Assembly (NCBI GenBank): GCA_021784615.1
Contig: JAJYHU010000351.1
Span: forward strand, 1 to 22,456
Length of the DNA stretch: 22,456 nt
From: Acidobacteriota bacterium
Lineage (GTDB): Bacteria; Acidobacteriota; Terriglobia; UBA7540
Direction of reading: 5' to 3'
Positions 1-7,600 of this stretch are shown one piece after another; within the stretch, counting starts at the first letter, position 1, and each line of letters begins with the position of its first letter. The translations under genes and the position numbers were made by a program. The notes beneath the pieces are model-generated. The model did not search any database and had not been told where the DNA came from. It worked only from the letters and a program-made list of their open reading frames with translations.

Positions 1-92
1 TCTCAGCATTACAAAGCTTCTTACGGTTTTTTCGGTTTACAAAAGCGTTGAAGACGCGGTTCAGTCTTTCGCCTAGGCCGCGCGGTTCCGAG

Positions 93-1424
93 CTAAAGGC
101 CGGCCGGGTTATCCATCCAGTAGACCGTCAGGCCGGACAGCAGCTTGGGATAAAAGTCCGTGGATTTCTGCGGAAGGACCTGCCCGGCGAAAGCGTTCTC
201 GCACACGGTTTGGATGGGCGTGGGATTCATCAGGAACGCCATCTGGGCGCGCCCGTCGTTTACTTCGTTGAGGGAGCCTTCAATATCCCGCTTGTAGTGC
301 AAGTGTTTTTGCTCCCGCACGGCTTGGCGGTCAATCGACATCACTTTCTCCAGAACCAGTTCATGCAGGAGAACCAAATCCAGCCGCCGGAGCGTCTCGG
401 GAACCTCCGTCAAGATGCGGCTGAGATCGATATCCTGCCGCAGGCTGAGCAAGATCAAACGCTTGGACCCTCCGTAGGCGGCGATCGTAGGCTGCTTGCG
501 TCCGGCGCGATCGAGAGATTCGCGGATCAGTTGGGCATCTTGCGCAGCCGATCCGGACAGATTCAGCTCCTCAACGGCAAAGAACTGCTTCACGCTTGAG
601 CAAAACCCATCCCAACTGAACCCCTCCAGACTATGAACTAGCCGGTGGGTGGGGAGAATGGTCAGCCCGTCGCTTTCCAGGGGAACGAAGGTTGCCATGA
701 CGTAGTTTGCCCGGTCATCTTCCGGCGCTTCGTCATGGCGCAGCTTGGAATAGGCGAGCGCGGTTTCATACCGGTGATGCCCGTCCGCGATCAACAGCTT
801 CCTCGGAGCCATGGACTCGGCAACCTGCGCCACGATGCGCGGGTCGGAAACGCGCCACATGGTGTGGATCGTCGAATTCTCATCCGTGGCTTGCTGCCAG
901 GGTTTTCCCTGAGTGTGTTCATGCAGGAGAGCTTCAACCGAACTTTGGGAGTCGCTATAGAGCAGGAAGATTTGACCGAGGTCACTCCGGGTGGCCTTCA
1001 GCAATTCCATACGGTCCACCTTGGGGCCTGAAAGGGTCGCCTCATGGCGGTGAACAACGCCGGCAGAGTAATCCTCAAGCCGGCACAGGGCCACAAAGCC
1101 CCAGCGAAGTTTTCGCTCGGAAGGCTGGCCCGGAACCGTGTACTCCTGAGTGTACGGATAGATGGCAGGCTCGGAGTCCGAGATCAGAACGCGTTGGTCA
1201 ATCCAGTTGCGAAGCTCCTGAGCGGATTGAGAGTAGATGTTTTCCGCGCCGCCGGACACGTCTTTTCTCAGGATAAGTCTGACAAAGTTGAAAGGGCTCG
1301 ACTCGTAATACGCGGCCCGCATGGGCGCAGAAATCTTGTCGTAGGGTTGGGTAACAACCTTATGGAGGTCAGAAACCACAGCAGGATTGTAATGAAGCGC
1401 GCGAAAAGGGTATATCTCAGCCAT
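93..1424 (-). CDS. DUF1015 family protein (SerK/SbnI-like)
   Basis: This 443-residue soluble protein matches the DUF1015 family, which is related to the free-serine kinases SerK and SbnI. The N-terminus MAEIYPFRALHYNP and the QPYDKIS stretch near residue 26 are typical of the family. VVHRHEAT (about 123-130) and the strongly conserved DGHHRYETAL (214-223) are the other signatures. The length agrees with the 400-450 residues usual for the family. ATG at 1422-1424 is chosen because the family N-terminus begins exactly there; no strong Shine-Dalgarno is visible, only an A/G-rich stretch upstream. The gene stands alone on the minus strand and is divergent from galT. Family membership is clear from the motifs. 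Serine kinase activity is only an inference, because many DUF1015 proteins have no assigned reaction. I see no signal peptide or membrane segment. Confidence 0.88.
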   Translation of the reverse strand: MAEIYPFRALHYNPAVVSDLHKVVTQPYDKISAPMRAAYYESSPFNFVRLILRKDVSGGAENIYSQSAQELRNWIDQRVLISDSEPAIYPYTQEYTVPGQPSERKLRWGFVALCRLEDYSAGVVHRHEATLSGPKVDRMELLKATRSDLGQIFLLYSDSQSSVEALLHEHTQGKPWQQATDENSTIHTMWRVSDPRIVAQVAESMAPRKLLIADGHHRYETALAYSKLRHDEAPEDDRANYVMATFVPLESDGLTILPTHRLVHSLEGFSWDGFCSSVKQFFAVEELNLSGSAAQDAQLIRESLDRAGRKQPTIAAYGGSKRLILLSLRQDIDLSRILTEVPETLRRLDLVLLHELVLEKVMSIDRQAVREQKHLHYKRDIEGSLNEVNDGRAQMAFLMNPTPIQTVCENAFAGQVLPQKSTDFYPKLLSGLTVYWMDNPAGL

Positions 1425-1459
1425 ATTGTCCGTTTCTTTTGGGAATGAACAAAAATACT

Positions 1460-1487
1460 AGCATAACATAGGCTCGCACTTTGTCTG
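1460..1487 (-). promoter_or_regulatory. Candidate promoter of the DUF1015 gene
   Basis: Read on the minus strand, a -35-like CAGACA (1482-1487) and a -10-like TATGCT (1460-1465) are 16 bp apart. The -10 is preceded by TG plus one base, the extended -10 pattern. Transcription would begin around 1453, about 30 nt before the ATG at 1424. This is a match by eye only. Confidence 0.35.
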
Positions 1488-1515
1488 ACGTTTCAAACCG
1501 TGGGAACGTGCGGGG

Positions 1516-1539
1516 CCAATCGAAAAGGATTGGTTTTTT
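1516..1539 (+). terminator. Terminator-like hairpin with T-tract between divergent genes
   Basis: CCAATC (1516-1521) and GATTGG (1528-1533) form a perfect 6-bp stem around a 6-nt GAAAAG loop, followed directly by six T (1534-1539). This is the form of a small intrinsic terminator on the plus strand. It lies in the 273-bp divergent region between the DUF1015 gene and galT, where no plus-strand gene ends. It could be an attenuator in a long galT leader or could stop stray transcription. The stem is short and half AT. Confidence 0.4.
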
Positions 1540-1697
1540 ACAGGGGCCGGCAATTGAATAATCAAATCCGGCGGCCCTCCCGGGTTCGCGCTACAATTAA
1601 TGATTAAGAGTTCGCTTGCCTCCGGATTGACAACGGGCCTTCAGGTCTGCGTCGGCCCATCAAGTCGAACTCTATCGTCAAACGAGAGACGCGCGTT

Positions 1698-2696
1698 ATG
1701 GCTGAACTAAGGCTGGATCCTGTCCGACGGCGGTGGATTATTACCGGCAAGCGCGTGCCCATGCCGGATGCCTTGGATTCGGGCGCGGCCTGCCCCTTTT
1801 GTCCCGGCAATGAGCGCTTCACTCCCAAGGCGATTCGCGAACGCCTGGATTCAGCCGGAACCTGGCGGGTTCGCGTCTTCCATGACCGAGCTCCTCTATT
1901 TCGCGTTGAGGGATCGCTGGGAAGCGAGGGCGAAGGAATGTTTGACCGGATGAACGCCTTGGGCGCACACGAAATCGTGGTTGAAACCAATCAGCATGGC
2001 AAACTGCTCGGCGAACTCACACCCGATGAAATTGCCGACGTTCTGGAAATCTATCGTGACCGCATGCTTGATTTGAAGGGCGATCACCGGTTTCGCTACG
2101 TCTCTGTTTTCAAGCATCAGGGGCGGGGAAAATCTCCCTACGAGGAACATAGCCACTCGCAAATTCTTGCGACGCCGGTGGTCCCGGCGCTTGTCGAAAG
2201 GGAACTACGCTGGAGCCTTATCCATTATCGCCGTAAGCAGCGCTGCCTTTACTGTGATATCCTGCACCAGGAATTACAGTCCGGGAAGCGCGTCGTCGAC
2301 GAAAGTGCGGACTGCGTTTGCCTTTGCCCTTATGCGGCGCGGTTTCCTTATGAGGTATGGCTGATTCCATCGGAGCACGAGTCTTCCTTTGAGCGCGCCA
2401 TGGCCACAAGTTCGCGATTGATTTCCTTGGCCGGGTTTCTAAAGGAGAACTTGCTGCGGATCCAGAAGATTTCTCCCCAGTTGCATTTTTCACTCCATAC
2501 CGAACCCAATATGGCGTCTAGCGGGCCGGGGCCTGACCGCTGGCAGACGATTCCAGATGATTACCACTGGCACTTTGAAATTTATCCCGAGCTTGAGAAT
2601 GAGCCTGGAGTGATTGATGGGGAAGGGTTTTACTTCAACCCGATCTCTGGTGAAGATGCAGCTCCTGTCTTGCGGAAGATCGAGCCGGAGTCTTAG
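1698..2696 (+). CDS. galT: GalT-family hexose-1-phosphate nucleotidylyltransferase
   Basis: This 332-residue member of the HIT superfamily resembles galactose-1-phosphate uridylyltransferase, which exchanges UDP between UDP-glucose and galactose-1-phosphate in the Leloir pathway. A CPFC zinc pair (C32, C35) lies near the N-terminus. The nucleotidylation motif reads HSHSQ at 151-155, so H153 would be the His that carries the nucleotide. A C-terminal HWH (290-292) with FEIYPEL matches the metal-binding end of the family. Most GalT proteins have HPH where this one has HSH. Relatives include ADP-glucose phosphorylases, so substrate specificity is uncertain. The ATG at 1698 starts at the family N-terminus, with a purine-rich GAGAGAC about 10 nt upstream. 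It is first in a tight plus-strand run with the HAD phosphatase and HEAT-repeat genes. Confidence 0.85.
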   Translation: MAELRLDPVRRRWIITGKRVPMPDALDSGAACPFCPGNERFTPKAIRERLDSAGTWRVRVFHDRAPLFRVEGSLGSEGEGMFDRMNALGAHEIVVETNQHGKLLGELTPDEIADVLEIYRDRMLDLKGDHRFRYVSVFKHQGRGKSPYEEHSHSQILATPVVPALVERELRWSLIHYRRKQRCLYCDILHQELQSGKRVVDESADCVCLCPYAARFPYEVWLIPSEHESSFERAMATSSRLISLAGFLKENLLRIQKISPQLHFSLHTEPNMASSGPGPDRWQTIPDDYHWHFEIYPELENEPGVIDGEGFYFNPISGEDAAPVLRKIEPES

Positions 2697-2729
2697 AGGG
2701 TGCCTCAAGGGACCAGAGGCAATTTGCGA

Positions 2730-3407
2730 ATGGCAATATCAAAACAAGTCCTTGAGGGCATCGAGCTTCTCATTTTTGACTTGGACGGGACATTGGTTGA
2801 CAGCGAGTTGGACCTGGCTCTCAGTGTCAATTTTGTGCTTCAGGAGATGGGGCAGAAGCCACTTAGTGTTGAGCGCATTGCATCGTACGTAGGCAGGGGA
2901 GTGAGGGTTCTAGTCAGCAGAGCGCTTGGCCCGGATGCAACTGAGGACGACGTGGAGCGGGGCAACAATCTGTTTTTGGACCACTACTGCCGGCATATGC
3001 TGGACCACACTGTCCCTTACCCTGGCGTCCGGGAGGCGCTGGAAGGATTGAGAGGCCGCAAGATGGCCGTTCTGACCAACAAGCCAGTCAAGTTCAGCCG
3101 CCTGATGCTGGCCGGCCTGGGATTGACCGAGCACTTTTCATACATCTATGGCGGCAACAGTTTTGAAAACAAAAAGCCCGATCCGGTTGGCGTGTTTCAA
3201 CTGATGGGGGACTTTGACACTGCTGCCGGTGAAACGCTCATGATTGGTGATTCGGTTTCGGACGTTCTGGCGGGCCGGAACGCCGGCGTCTGGACGTGCG
3301 GAGTGAGTTACGGATTTGGCTCGCCGACTCTTAAGGAGACTCCTCCAGACTTGATCATTGGCGACCTGCGGGAGTTACCACGACTGCTCGATGGAAAACC
3401 TGAATAA
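2730..3407 (+). CDS. gph: HAD-IA phosphatase, phosphoglycolate phosphatase type
   Basis: This 225-residue haloacid dehalogenase superfamily hydrolase has all four catalytic motifs. Motif I is FDLDGTLVDS with nucleophile D17 and acid/base D19. Motif II is LTNK (T116), motif III is ENKKPDP (about K149), and motif IV is GDSVSD (D174, D178). The helical cap between motifs I and II is the size seen in Gph and PpaX enzymes, which hydrolyse 2-phosphoglycolate or other small phosphomonoesters. The frame is open from a GTG at 2700, but ATG at 2730 is preferred: AGAGG lies about 10 nt upstream and the protein then has a normal N-terminus. It starts 33 bp after the galT stop, and its last 17 bases overlap the next gene, so the three are probably co-transcribed. 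The exact substrate cannot be read from the sequence. Confidence 0.85.
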   Translation: MAISKQVLEGIELLIFDLDGTLVDSELDLALSVNFVLQEMGQKPLSVERIASYVGRGVRVLVSRALGPDATEDDVERGNNLFLDHYCRHMLDHTVPYPGVREALEGLRGRKMAVLTNKPVKFSRLMLAGLGLTEHFSYIYGGNSFENKKPDPVGVFQLMGDFDTAAGETLMIGDSVSDVLAGRNAGVWTCGVSYGFGSPTLKETPPDLIIGDLRELPRLLDGKPE

Positions 3408-4368
3408 GAGCAACACAAAATCTGCTGGCAGGATATTCCGGCAACTGGCTTGGCTGGCTGTCGCGTCTTTATCGATAGGGCTGCCCGCTCGAGGGACGGC
3501 TGCTGTTTCCTCTGGCCAAGCTTCCATCGGAACAAATGCTCTGTTAAACGAGCCATGGTCTCCCGAGAAGCTATACGCGATTTTGAGTTCTCCGAACGCG
3601 GAGGCGCGCGAAAACCTTTATCGCGCTGCTTTTGCGGCCGGTCCGCCCATTATTCCAAAGCTTGAGGCGGCGCTGAAAGATGGCCGGACGGCGGAATTCG
3701 CTGCCCAAACGCTCGCTTACCTGGGCGGGCAAAGGGTCGTCGACATTCTTGCGAAGCTGGTCAACGACCCCCGCAACCTTGACCTGAGGCGTTTCTATTA
3801 TGGCGCGCTGGGCGGGTCGGATGATCCTCAAAACGTCAAAATTCTTTTGAATAAGATCCGAACCTCTGACCACGAGCCTGACCGCACCGTCACCCAGGAC
3901 GCGATTCTTGCCCTTTCAATCAGTTCCGATCCTTCGCTTGTTCCGAAGCTGCGCCAGGCGGAAAAGGAAGTTACGGACCCTGTGATCCAGGATGACATCA
4001 ATACGGCAGCCACGGTTATTGGTCTCCGCGCCAAATATCTTGAATCTCCAGCCGGCAGGAGCGCCGGAAGTTCTCTACCTCAGGCTATCCGAACATATTT
4101 TATGCCGGCGCTGGAAGGTTCGCCTGAGGGGGATGGGACTGGGCAGGAAAACTCCCAATCGGATATTCAAATTAAGATTCACCTTGTTACTTATTCGCCA
4201 GATAAGGCCCGCGCCCTTGCCGCGGTTGACTTTGAAGACCCTCAAGCCGTTGCCTACTACCAGATCGTCTTGCAGAAACGCCGCCGAGCCTGGACGGTTT
4301 CGAGCGTGTGGTTGGGGCAAGAACTCGAAATACATCCTGAGGCCTCAAAGCCCGCCAAACCGCAGTAG
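3391..4368 (+). CDS. Exported HEAT-repeat-like protein of unknown role
   Basis: I do not recognise a specific family. From the ATG at 3391 the 325-residue product begins with a basic stretch and a hydrophobic segment (LAWLAVASLSIGL) ending in small residues (GTAA), which looks like a Sec signal peptide. The middle has alternating short helices of HEAT/armadillo character: LEAALKDGRTAEFAAQTLAY, VVDILAKLVNDPRNLDLRRF, and blocks around NVKILLNKI and LVPKLRQAEK. The C-terminal third resembles a small alpha-beta domain ending with RRRAWTVSSVWLGQEL. The ATG at 3391 overlaps the end of the phosphatase gene by 17 bp, suggesting translational coupling; an in-frame ATG at 3358 would overlap even more and place extra polar residues before the signal peptide. 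It is probably periplasmic and may act as a protein-binding scaffold, which is inference. Confidence 0.7.
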   Translation: MENLNKSNTKSAGRIFRQLAWLAVASLSIGLPARGTAAVSSGQASIGTNALLNEPWSPEKLYAILSSPNAEARENLYRAAFAAGPPIIPKLEAALKDGRTAEFAAQTLAYLGGQRVVDILAKLVNDPRNLDLRRFYYGALGGSDDPQNVKILLNKIRTSDHEPDRTVTQDAILALSISSDPSLVPKLRQAEKEVTDPVIQDDINTAATVIGLRAKYLESPAGRSAGSSLPQAIRTYFMPALEGSPEGDGTGQENSQSDIQIKIHLVTYSPDKARALAAVDFEDPQAVAYYQIVLQKRRRAWTVSSVWLGQELEIHPEASKPAKPQ

Positions 4369-4512
4369 ATTCTTCATGCACCGCGCCTAGCAACGACAAC
4401 GAACATTCGCCAGTCTCCGGACAGCCCTCACATGCCCAAAGTTTGCGATCTGAATGCTTGGCGGCCTTGGAGCGTGGGGCTTTAACCCGGCATGCCGGCC
4501 TGAAGGGTGGTG
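4369..4512. other. Convergent spacer with 12-bp perfect palindrome
   Basis: This 144-bp spacer separates the convergent HEAT-repeat and maf genes. It holds a perfect 12-bp palindrome, CCGGCATGCCGG, at 4487-4498, close to the maf stop. There is no T-tract on either side, so it is not a convincing terminator. Nothing else is recognisable. Confidence 0.45.
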
Positions 4513-5082
4513 CTACGTTGGCGGCAGGGACTTGATGATGTCATACACCAAAGGGACAGGAAGCCCCACGACGTTGAAGTAGCAGCCTTCAATGCAGGTG
4601 ACGAACCGGGAAGCCAGCCCTTGGATGGCGTAGGCTCCAGCCTTGTCAAAGGGCTCTCCGCTTGCCACGTATCTATCGATTTCTTCCGGGTCCAGTTCAC
4701 GGAAAGTGACAAAAGTTGTTTGATGCGTCCACGCCTCGACCGTGCGGGGGGCGCGGACCAGGCAAATTCCGGTCATGACTCGATGAGTGCGGCCGGAGAG
4801 CATCTGAAGCATGCGCTTGGCGTCAGAGGGTCCTTCTGGCTTTCCTAGAATTTCTTTGTTACTGGCAACAACCGTGTCGGCACCCAGAATCATCGCGCCC
4901 GGCTCGGCTGCAAGGGCGACTTCCAGGGCCTTTTCGCGGGCAATTCTGCGCGCAAATTCCTCCGCTTTTTCGCCTTGGAGGGGAATCTCTTCGATATGGC
5001 TTGGGCGCACATCGAACTGGAAGCCGGCTCTTTCCAACAATTCTCGCCGGCGAGGCGAACTGGAAGCCAGGATCAGGCGCAT
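4513..5082 (-). CDS. maf: Maf-family nucleoside triphosphate pyrophosphatase
   Basis: This 189-residue Maf protein hydrolyses non-canonical or selected nucleoside triphosphates to the monophosphate and pyrophosphate; the dTTP/UTP-acting (YhdE-type) branch is the closest look-alike. It has the N-terminal ASSSPRR signature (7-12), GADTVV with catalytic D69, LGKP (79-82), SGRTH (97-101) and the C-terminal KAGAYAIQG. All key residues are present and the length is normal. ATG at 5080-5082 is preferred; an adjacent in-frame GTG (5083-5085) would add one residue. A perfect TATAAT lies 11 bp upstream of the ATG, so the transcript may have almost no leader. The gene is transcribed alone, divergent from the GH115 gene. 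Confidence 0.92.
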   Translation of the reverse strand: MRLILASSSPRRRELLERAGFQFDVRPSHIEEIPLQGEKAEEFARRIAREKALEVALAAEPGAMILGADTVVASNKEILGKPEGPSDAKRMLQMLSGRTHRVMTGICLVRAPRTVEAWTHQTTFVTFRELDPEEIDRYVASGEPFDKAGAYAIQGLASRFVTCIEGCYFNVVGLPVPLVYDIIKSLPPT

Positions 5083-5093
5083 CACGGACGGTT

Positions 5094-5099
5094 ATTATA
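5094..5099 (-). promoter_or_regulatory. Perfect -10 box (TATAAT) just upstream of maf
   Basis: The minus strand reads TATAAT at 5099-5094. Transcription would start near 5087, only about 5 nt before the maf ATG at 5082, which implies a leaderless or nearly leaderless mRNA. No good -35 hexamer is visible at 16-18 bp. Confidence 0.45.
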
Positions 5100-5158
5100 A
5101 TCCTGTGATGCCATTTTAAGACATCGGAATGCGCCGTCTGTGAGTTTCCAGTGTCAAG

Positions 5159-5167
5159 TGGTACAAT
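5159..5167 (+). promoter_or_regulatory. Extended -10 promoter of the GH115-type gene
   Basis: TGGTACAAT at 5159-5167 is an extended -10 element (TG, one base, then TACAAT), five of six bases matching TATAAT. The predicted transcription start near 5174 gives a leader of about 22 nt ending in GGGAGCGAGG before the ATG at 5196. The -35 region is weak. Confidence 0.45.
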
Positions 5168-5195
5168 CCTCCTGTTCAATGGGAGCGAGGAAACC

Positions 5196-7166
5196 ATGAG
5201 GCGTGAAACGGTCCGCCGACGGCGACACATTTTCCAAACGCTGATGAGAGGATTGGCTTGTGTGGTGCTGGTAGCCGGGTGCGCCGCGCTGGCGCTTGCG
5301 GAGGCGCGATCTCACCACATGACCAACCCGCAGGAAGGGCGAATCGTCCTGAATTCCACGGTTACAATCTTGGAGATCCCCGGTGCGCCGGTTCCAATTC
5401 AGAAGGCGGCAAGCGACCTTGCGAGCGATTTTGAAAAAGTGATGGGGACGAAGCCGAGGATCGTCCATTACGAGGAAGACGCAGGGCCGGTAACGATTCT
5501 GATTGGCGAGAAATCTGCGCTGCCGGACAGCATGAAACCTTCTGGTTTAAGCCAGGCGGAATCCTTCTCAATTTCCGTGCGCCGCGCGAACTGGAACGCG
5601 CAACGACCGACGCACGTTGTATTGCTGGCGGGCGCTGACATGCGCGGAACCATCTATGCGATCTATCAGTTTTCGCAGGAGTTTCTGGGCGTCGATCCCA
5701 TGTATTACTGGACGGACCATCAGCCACGGCGGCGCGCCCAAATCGTACTGCCGGCGTTGCTCGACAAAACGTTTCCCGCTCCGGTGTTCAAATATCGCGG
5801 GTTTTTCATCAATGACGAGGACCTGCTGACGGGATGGGCGCCGGGGGAAAAGCAGGACCACACGGGAATCTCTCTCAAAGTATGGAACAAGATCTATGAA
5901 ACGATTCTCAGGCTGAAAGGCAACATGGTGGCGCCTGGGACGTGGATTTTTCCGGACGACCCGCAGATCAAGCTGGCGGGTGAGCGCGGATTGATCATCA
6001 CGCAGCACCACGCTATCCCCTTGGGTGTAAACGTGGCCAGGTGGCCGAAGGGCGTGCCGTACAACTTCACCACCCATCCGGAAATCCTCAAGCGGGCATG
6101 GCGGGACGCTGTCCGGGAATACCCGCCCGGGCAGGAAATTCTCTGGACTGTTGGCTTGCGGGGACTTTCGGACGCCAGCTATGCATCGCTCGACCCGAGC
6201 GTTCGAGGCAACGATAAAGCTCTTGGTCATCTTATCAGTAAGGCCATTGCCGACCAGATAGAGATTGTGCGCTCCGTTCATCCCGACGCGCAGTTTGTGA
6301 CGAACCTATGGCAGGAAGGGGCAAGGCTCGTGCAGCAAGGCGATCTTATTATTCCGCCGGAGGTCACCACGGTGTGGGCCGACGCAGGCTACGGCCATCT
6401 TCAGGACAAAGGCGATGTAACCGCCGGACAAGGCGCCTACTACCACGTGGCCATGACGAACGGACGCGCAAACCAATTGTCTGAGATGGTTCCCGTGGAG
6501 CGGATTTACTCGGAGCTTGGCCGCTATATCAAGGCGGGGGCCACGCAGTATCTGTTGCTGAACACCAGCGACATTCGTCCCGTTACCATGACGACGGAAG
6601 CCGTGATGGATGTGGCGTGGGCAGGCTTGCCGCCGGGCGGCGGCAAAGCCAGCAGCGATTTTTATCGGCGCTGGTCATCTGAGGAATTTGGCTGGAAGGC
6701 GGCTCCGAAGGTCACGGAAGTCTATCAGAAATATTTCAACGCGCCGGCGCATCTCAGTGATCCCGACCGCGAGTATGGCGACCAGTTTTATCATACGGAA
6801 GCCCGCCAGATGATGCTGGCCGACATGATTGATTCATCCCTCTACGGAATCCCGAGCCAGACCGTCAAGTGGGCGCAGCCTCGCATTTTCCGATTCGGAC
6901 CCGGCGGAGAAACCGGCAAATGGTGGCTGCAAGACGCCGTCCGGCAGGAAATTCAGAAGTGCGGCGACGCTCAGCCGCGATGGGATACCGTGTGGAAAGA
7001 CGCGCTTGCAGCCGAACCGCTCGTTCCTCCCGAACGCTTGCCTTTTTACCATGGTGGCGTCCTGGCGATGATTGCCATCAACCGCGAAAGCAACCGGATG
7101 CTGCTGGAAGTCTCGAAAACGATCCAGGAGGCTCAAGCGGGCGACGTGGGCGAGGCCCGGCAGTAG
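5196..7166 (+). CDS. GH115-type glycosidase, exported, ended early by an in-frame TAG
   Basis: The 656-residue product resembles glycoside hydrolase family 115, which includes alpha-glucuronidases that remove (methyl)glucuronic acid from xylan. Family-like stretches are YAIYQFSQEFLGVDPMYYW, ITQHHAIPLGVNV, ILWTVGLRGLSD, TNLWQEGARLVQQGD, VTTVWADAGYGHLQ, GAYYHVAMT and QYLLLNTSDIRP. The N-terminus has a long basic region, then GLACVVLVAGCAALALAEA. This is either a Sec signal ending ALA-EA or a lipoprotein signal with VAGC as lipobox. ATG at 5196 is chosen over the frame's GTG at 5151 because GAGG lies 7 nt upstream and an extended -10 precedes it. The frame stops at TAG (7164-7166), yet 83 protein-like in-frame codons follow. 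The conserved core is complete, so a shortened enzyme might still fold. The substrate is inferred from family only. Confidence 0.78.
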   Translation: MRRETVRRRRHIFQTLMRGLACVVLVAGCAALALAEARSHHMTNPQEGRIVLNSTVTILEIPGAPVPIQKAASDLASDFEKVMGTKPRIVHYEEDAGPVTILIGEKSALPDSMKPSGLSQAESFSISVRRANWNAQRPTHVVLLAGADMRGTIYAIYQFSQEFLGVDPMYYWTDHQPRRRAQIVLPALLDKTFPAPVFKYRGFFINDEDLLTGWAPGEKQDHTGISLKVWNKIYETILRLKGNMVAPGTWIFPDDPQIKLAGERGLIITQHHAIPLGVNVARWPKGVPYNFTTHPEILKRAWRDAVREYPPGQEILWTVGLRGLSDASYASLDPSVRGNDKALGHLISKAIADQIEIVRSVHPDAQFVTNLWQEGARLVQQGDLIIPPEVTTVWADAGYGHLQDKGDVTAGQGAYYHVAMTNGRANQLSEMVPVERIYSELGRYIKAGATQYLLLNTSDIRPVTMTTEAVMDVAWAGLPPGGGKASSDFYRRWSSEEFGWKAAPKVTEVYQKYFNAPAHLSDPDREYGDQFYHTEARQMMLADMIDSSLYGIPSQTVKWAQPRIFRFGPGGETGKWWLQDAVRQEIQKCGDAQPRWDTVWKDALAAEPLVPPERLPFYHGGVLAMIAINRESNRMLLEVSKTIQEAQAGDVGEARQ

Positions 7167-7418
7167 GCTGCGCAAGCTCTTGACGCGCTTGACGGCATTC
7201 GCCGGGCGGAGGCGGCTGCCGAGTACGGGAAATGGAAAAACTGGTACCGCGGCGATTGGATTACGGGCGTCTACCGGACGCGCCAGATGCTTGAAATCTT
7301 TTCGAAATTTCTTGGCGATCCGCTTGTCCACCTGCCGCCGCCGATTTTCTGGAACGGATGGGAAGCCTACTATCACATCATGCATTACGAGGGCAACCGG
7401 ATGGCTGACGTCAACTGA
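7167..7418 (+). pseudogene. Severed C-terminal part of the GH115-type gene
   Basis: In the same frame beyond the TAG, 83 codons run to TGA at 7416-7418. They read as ordinary folded protein: ALDALDGIRRAEAAAEYGKW, then WYRGDWITGVYRTRQMLEIF, and PPPIFWNGWEAYYHIMHYEG near the end. The segment is rich in Trp and Tyr and continues the helical region before the stop. This shows the gene was once about 740 codons long and that a single nonsense change, or a sequencing error, divides it. There is no start codon with a ribosome-binding site for separate translation. Confidence 0.72.
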
Positions 7419-7495
7419 ACGCCGAGCTCCCTCCATCCGGGGGCCTGAGTTGCAGGTTACGGACAAATCTGTTTTTGGCTTTGCCTGAATAAGAG

Positions 7496-7529
7496 ATACC
7501 ACCCTGCGCAAGGGCTGGGTTGGTATTTT
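7496..7529 (+). terminator. Probable intrinsic terminator after the GH115-type gene
   Basis: ATACCA-CCC (7496-7504) pairs with GGG-T-TGGTAT (7517-7526), nine base pairs with one bulged T. The 12-nt loop begins with the self-complementary TGCGCA. A short T run (7526-7529) and then ACCTTT follow. It lies about 80 bp after the TGA that ends the full-length GH115 frame and before the dciA-gatCA genes, as expected for the end of a transcript. Confidence 0.5.
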
Positions 7530-7569
7530 ACCTTTGGCCCGGGTGTGTTAAACTCAGGGACCAACTAAA

Positions 7570-7575
7570 TATAGT
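7570..7575 (+). promoter_or_regulatory. Candidate -10 box for the dciA-gatC-gatA genes
   Basis: TATAGT matches five of six -10 consensus bases and would start transcription near 7582, about 19 nt before the ATG at 7601. The TTAAAC 16 bp upstream is a poor -35. It fits between the terminator at 7496-7529 and the gene. Confidence 0.35.
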
Positions 7576-7600
7576 TCGTGTCCAGGTTATACGCTCCGCG

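Noticed and set aside
41..57. GCGT-(5 nt)-ACGC with adjacent A/T run as a minus-strand terminator for the DUF1015 gene
   Set aside because: The stem is only 4 bp and the T run is 4 nt, too weak to call a terminator.
48..599. Plus-strand open frame of 183 codons opposite the DUF1015 gene
   Set aside because: It overlaps conserved DUF1015 sequence, has no recognisable domain and no ribosome-binding site.
1627..1632. Perfect TTGACA upstream of galT as a -35 box
   Set aside because: No acceptable -10 hexamer lies 16-18 bp downstream, so it cannot be called a promoter.
6834..7511. Minus-strand frame of 225 codons opposite the GH115 end
   Set aside because: It is a shadow of the GH115 coding region, including the part beyond the TAG, without family features.
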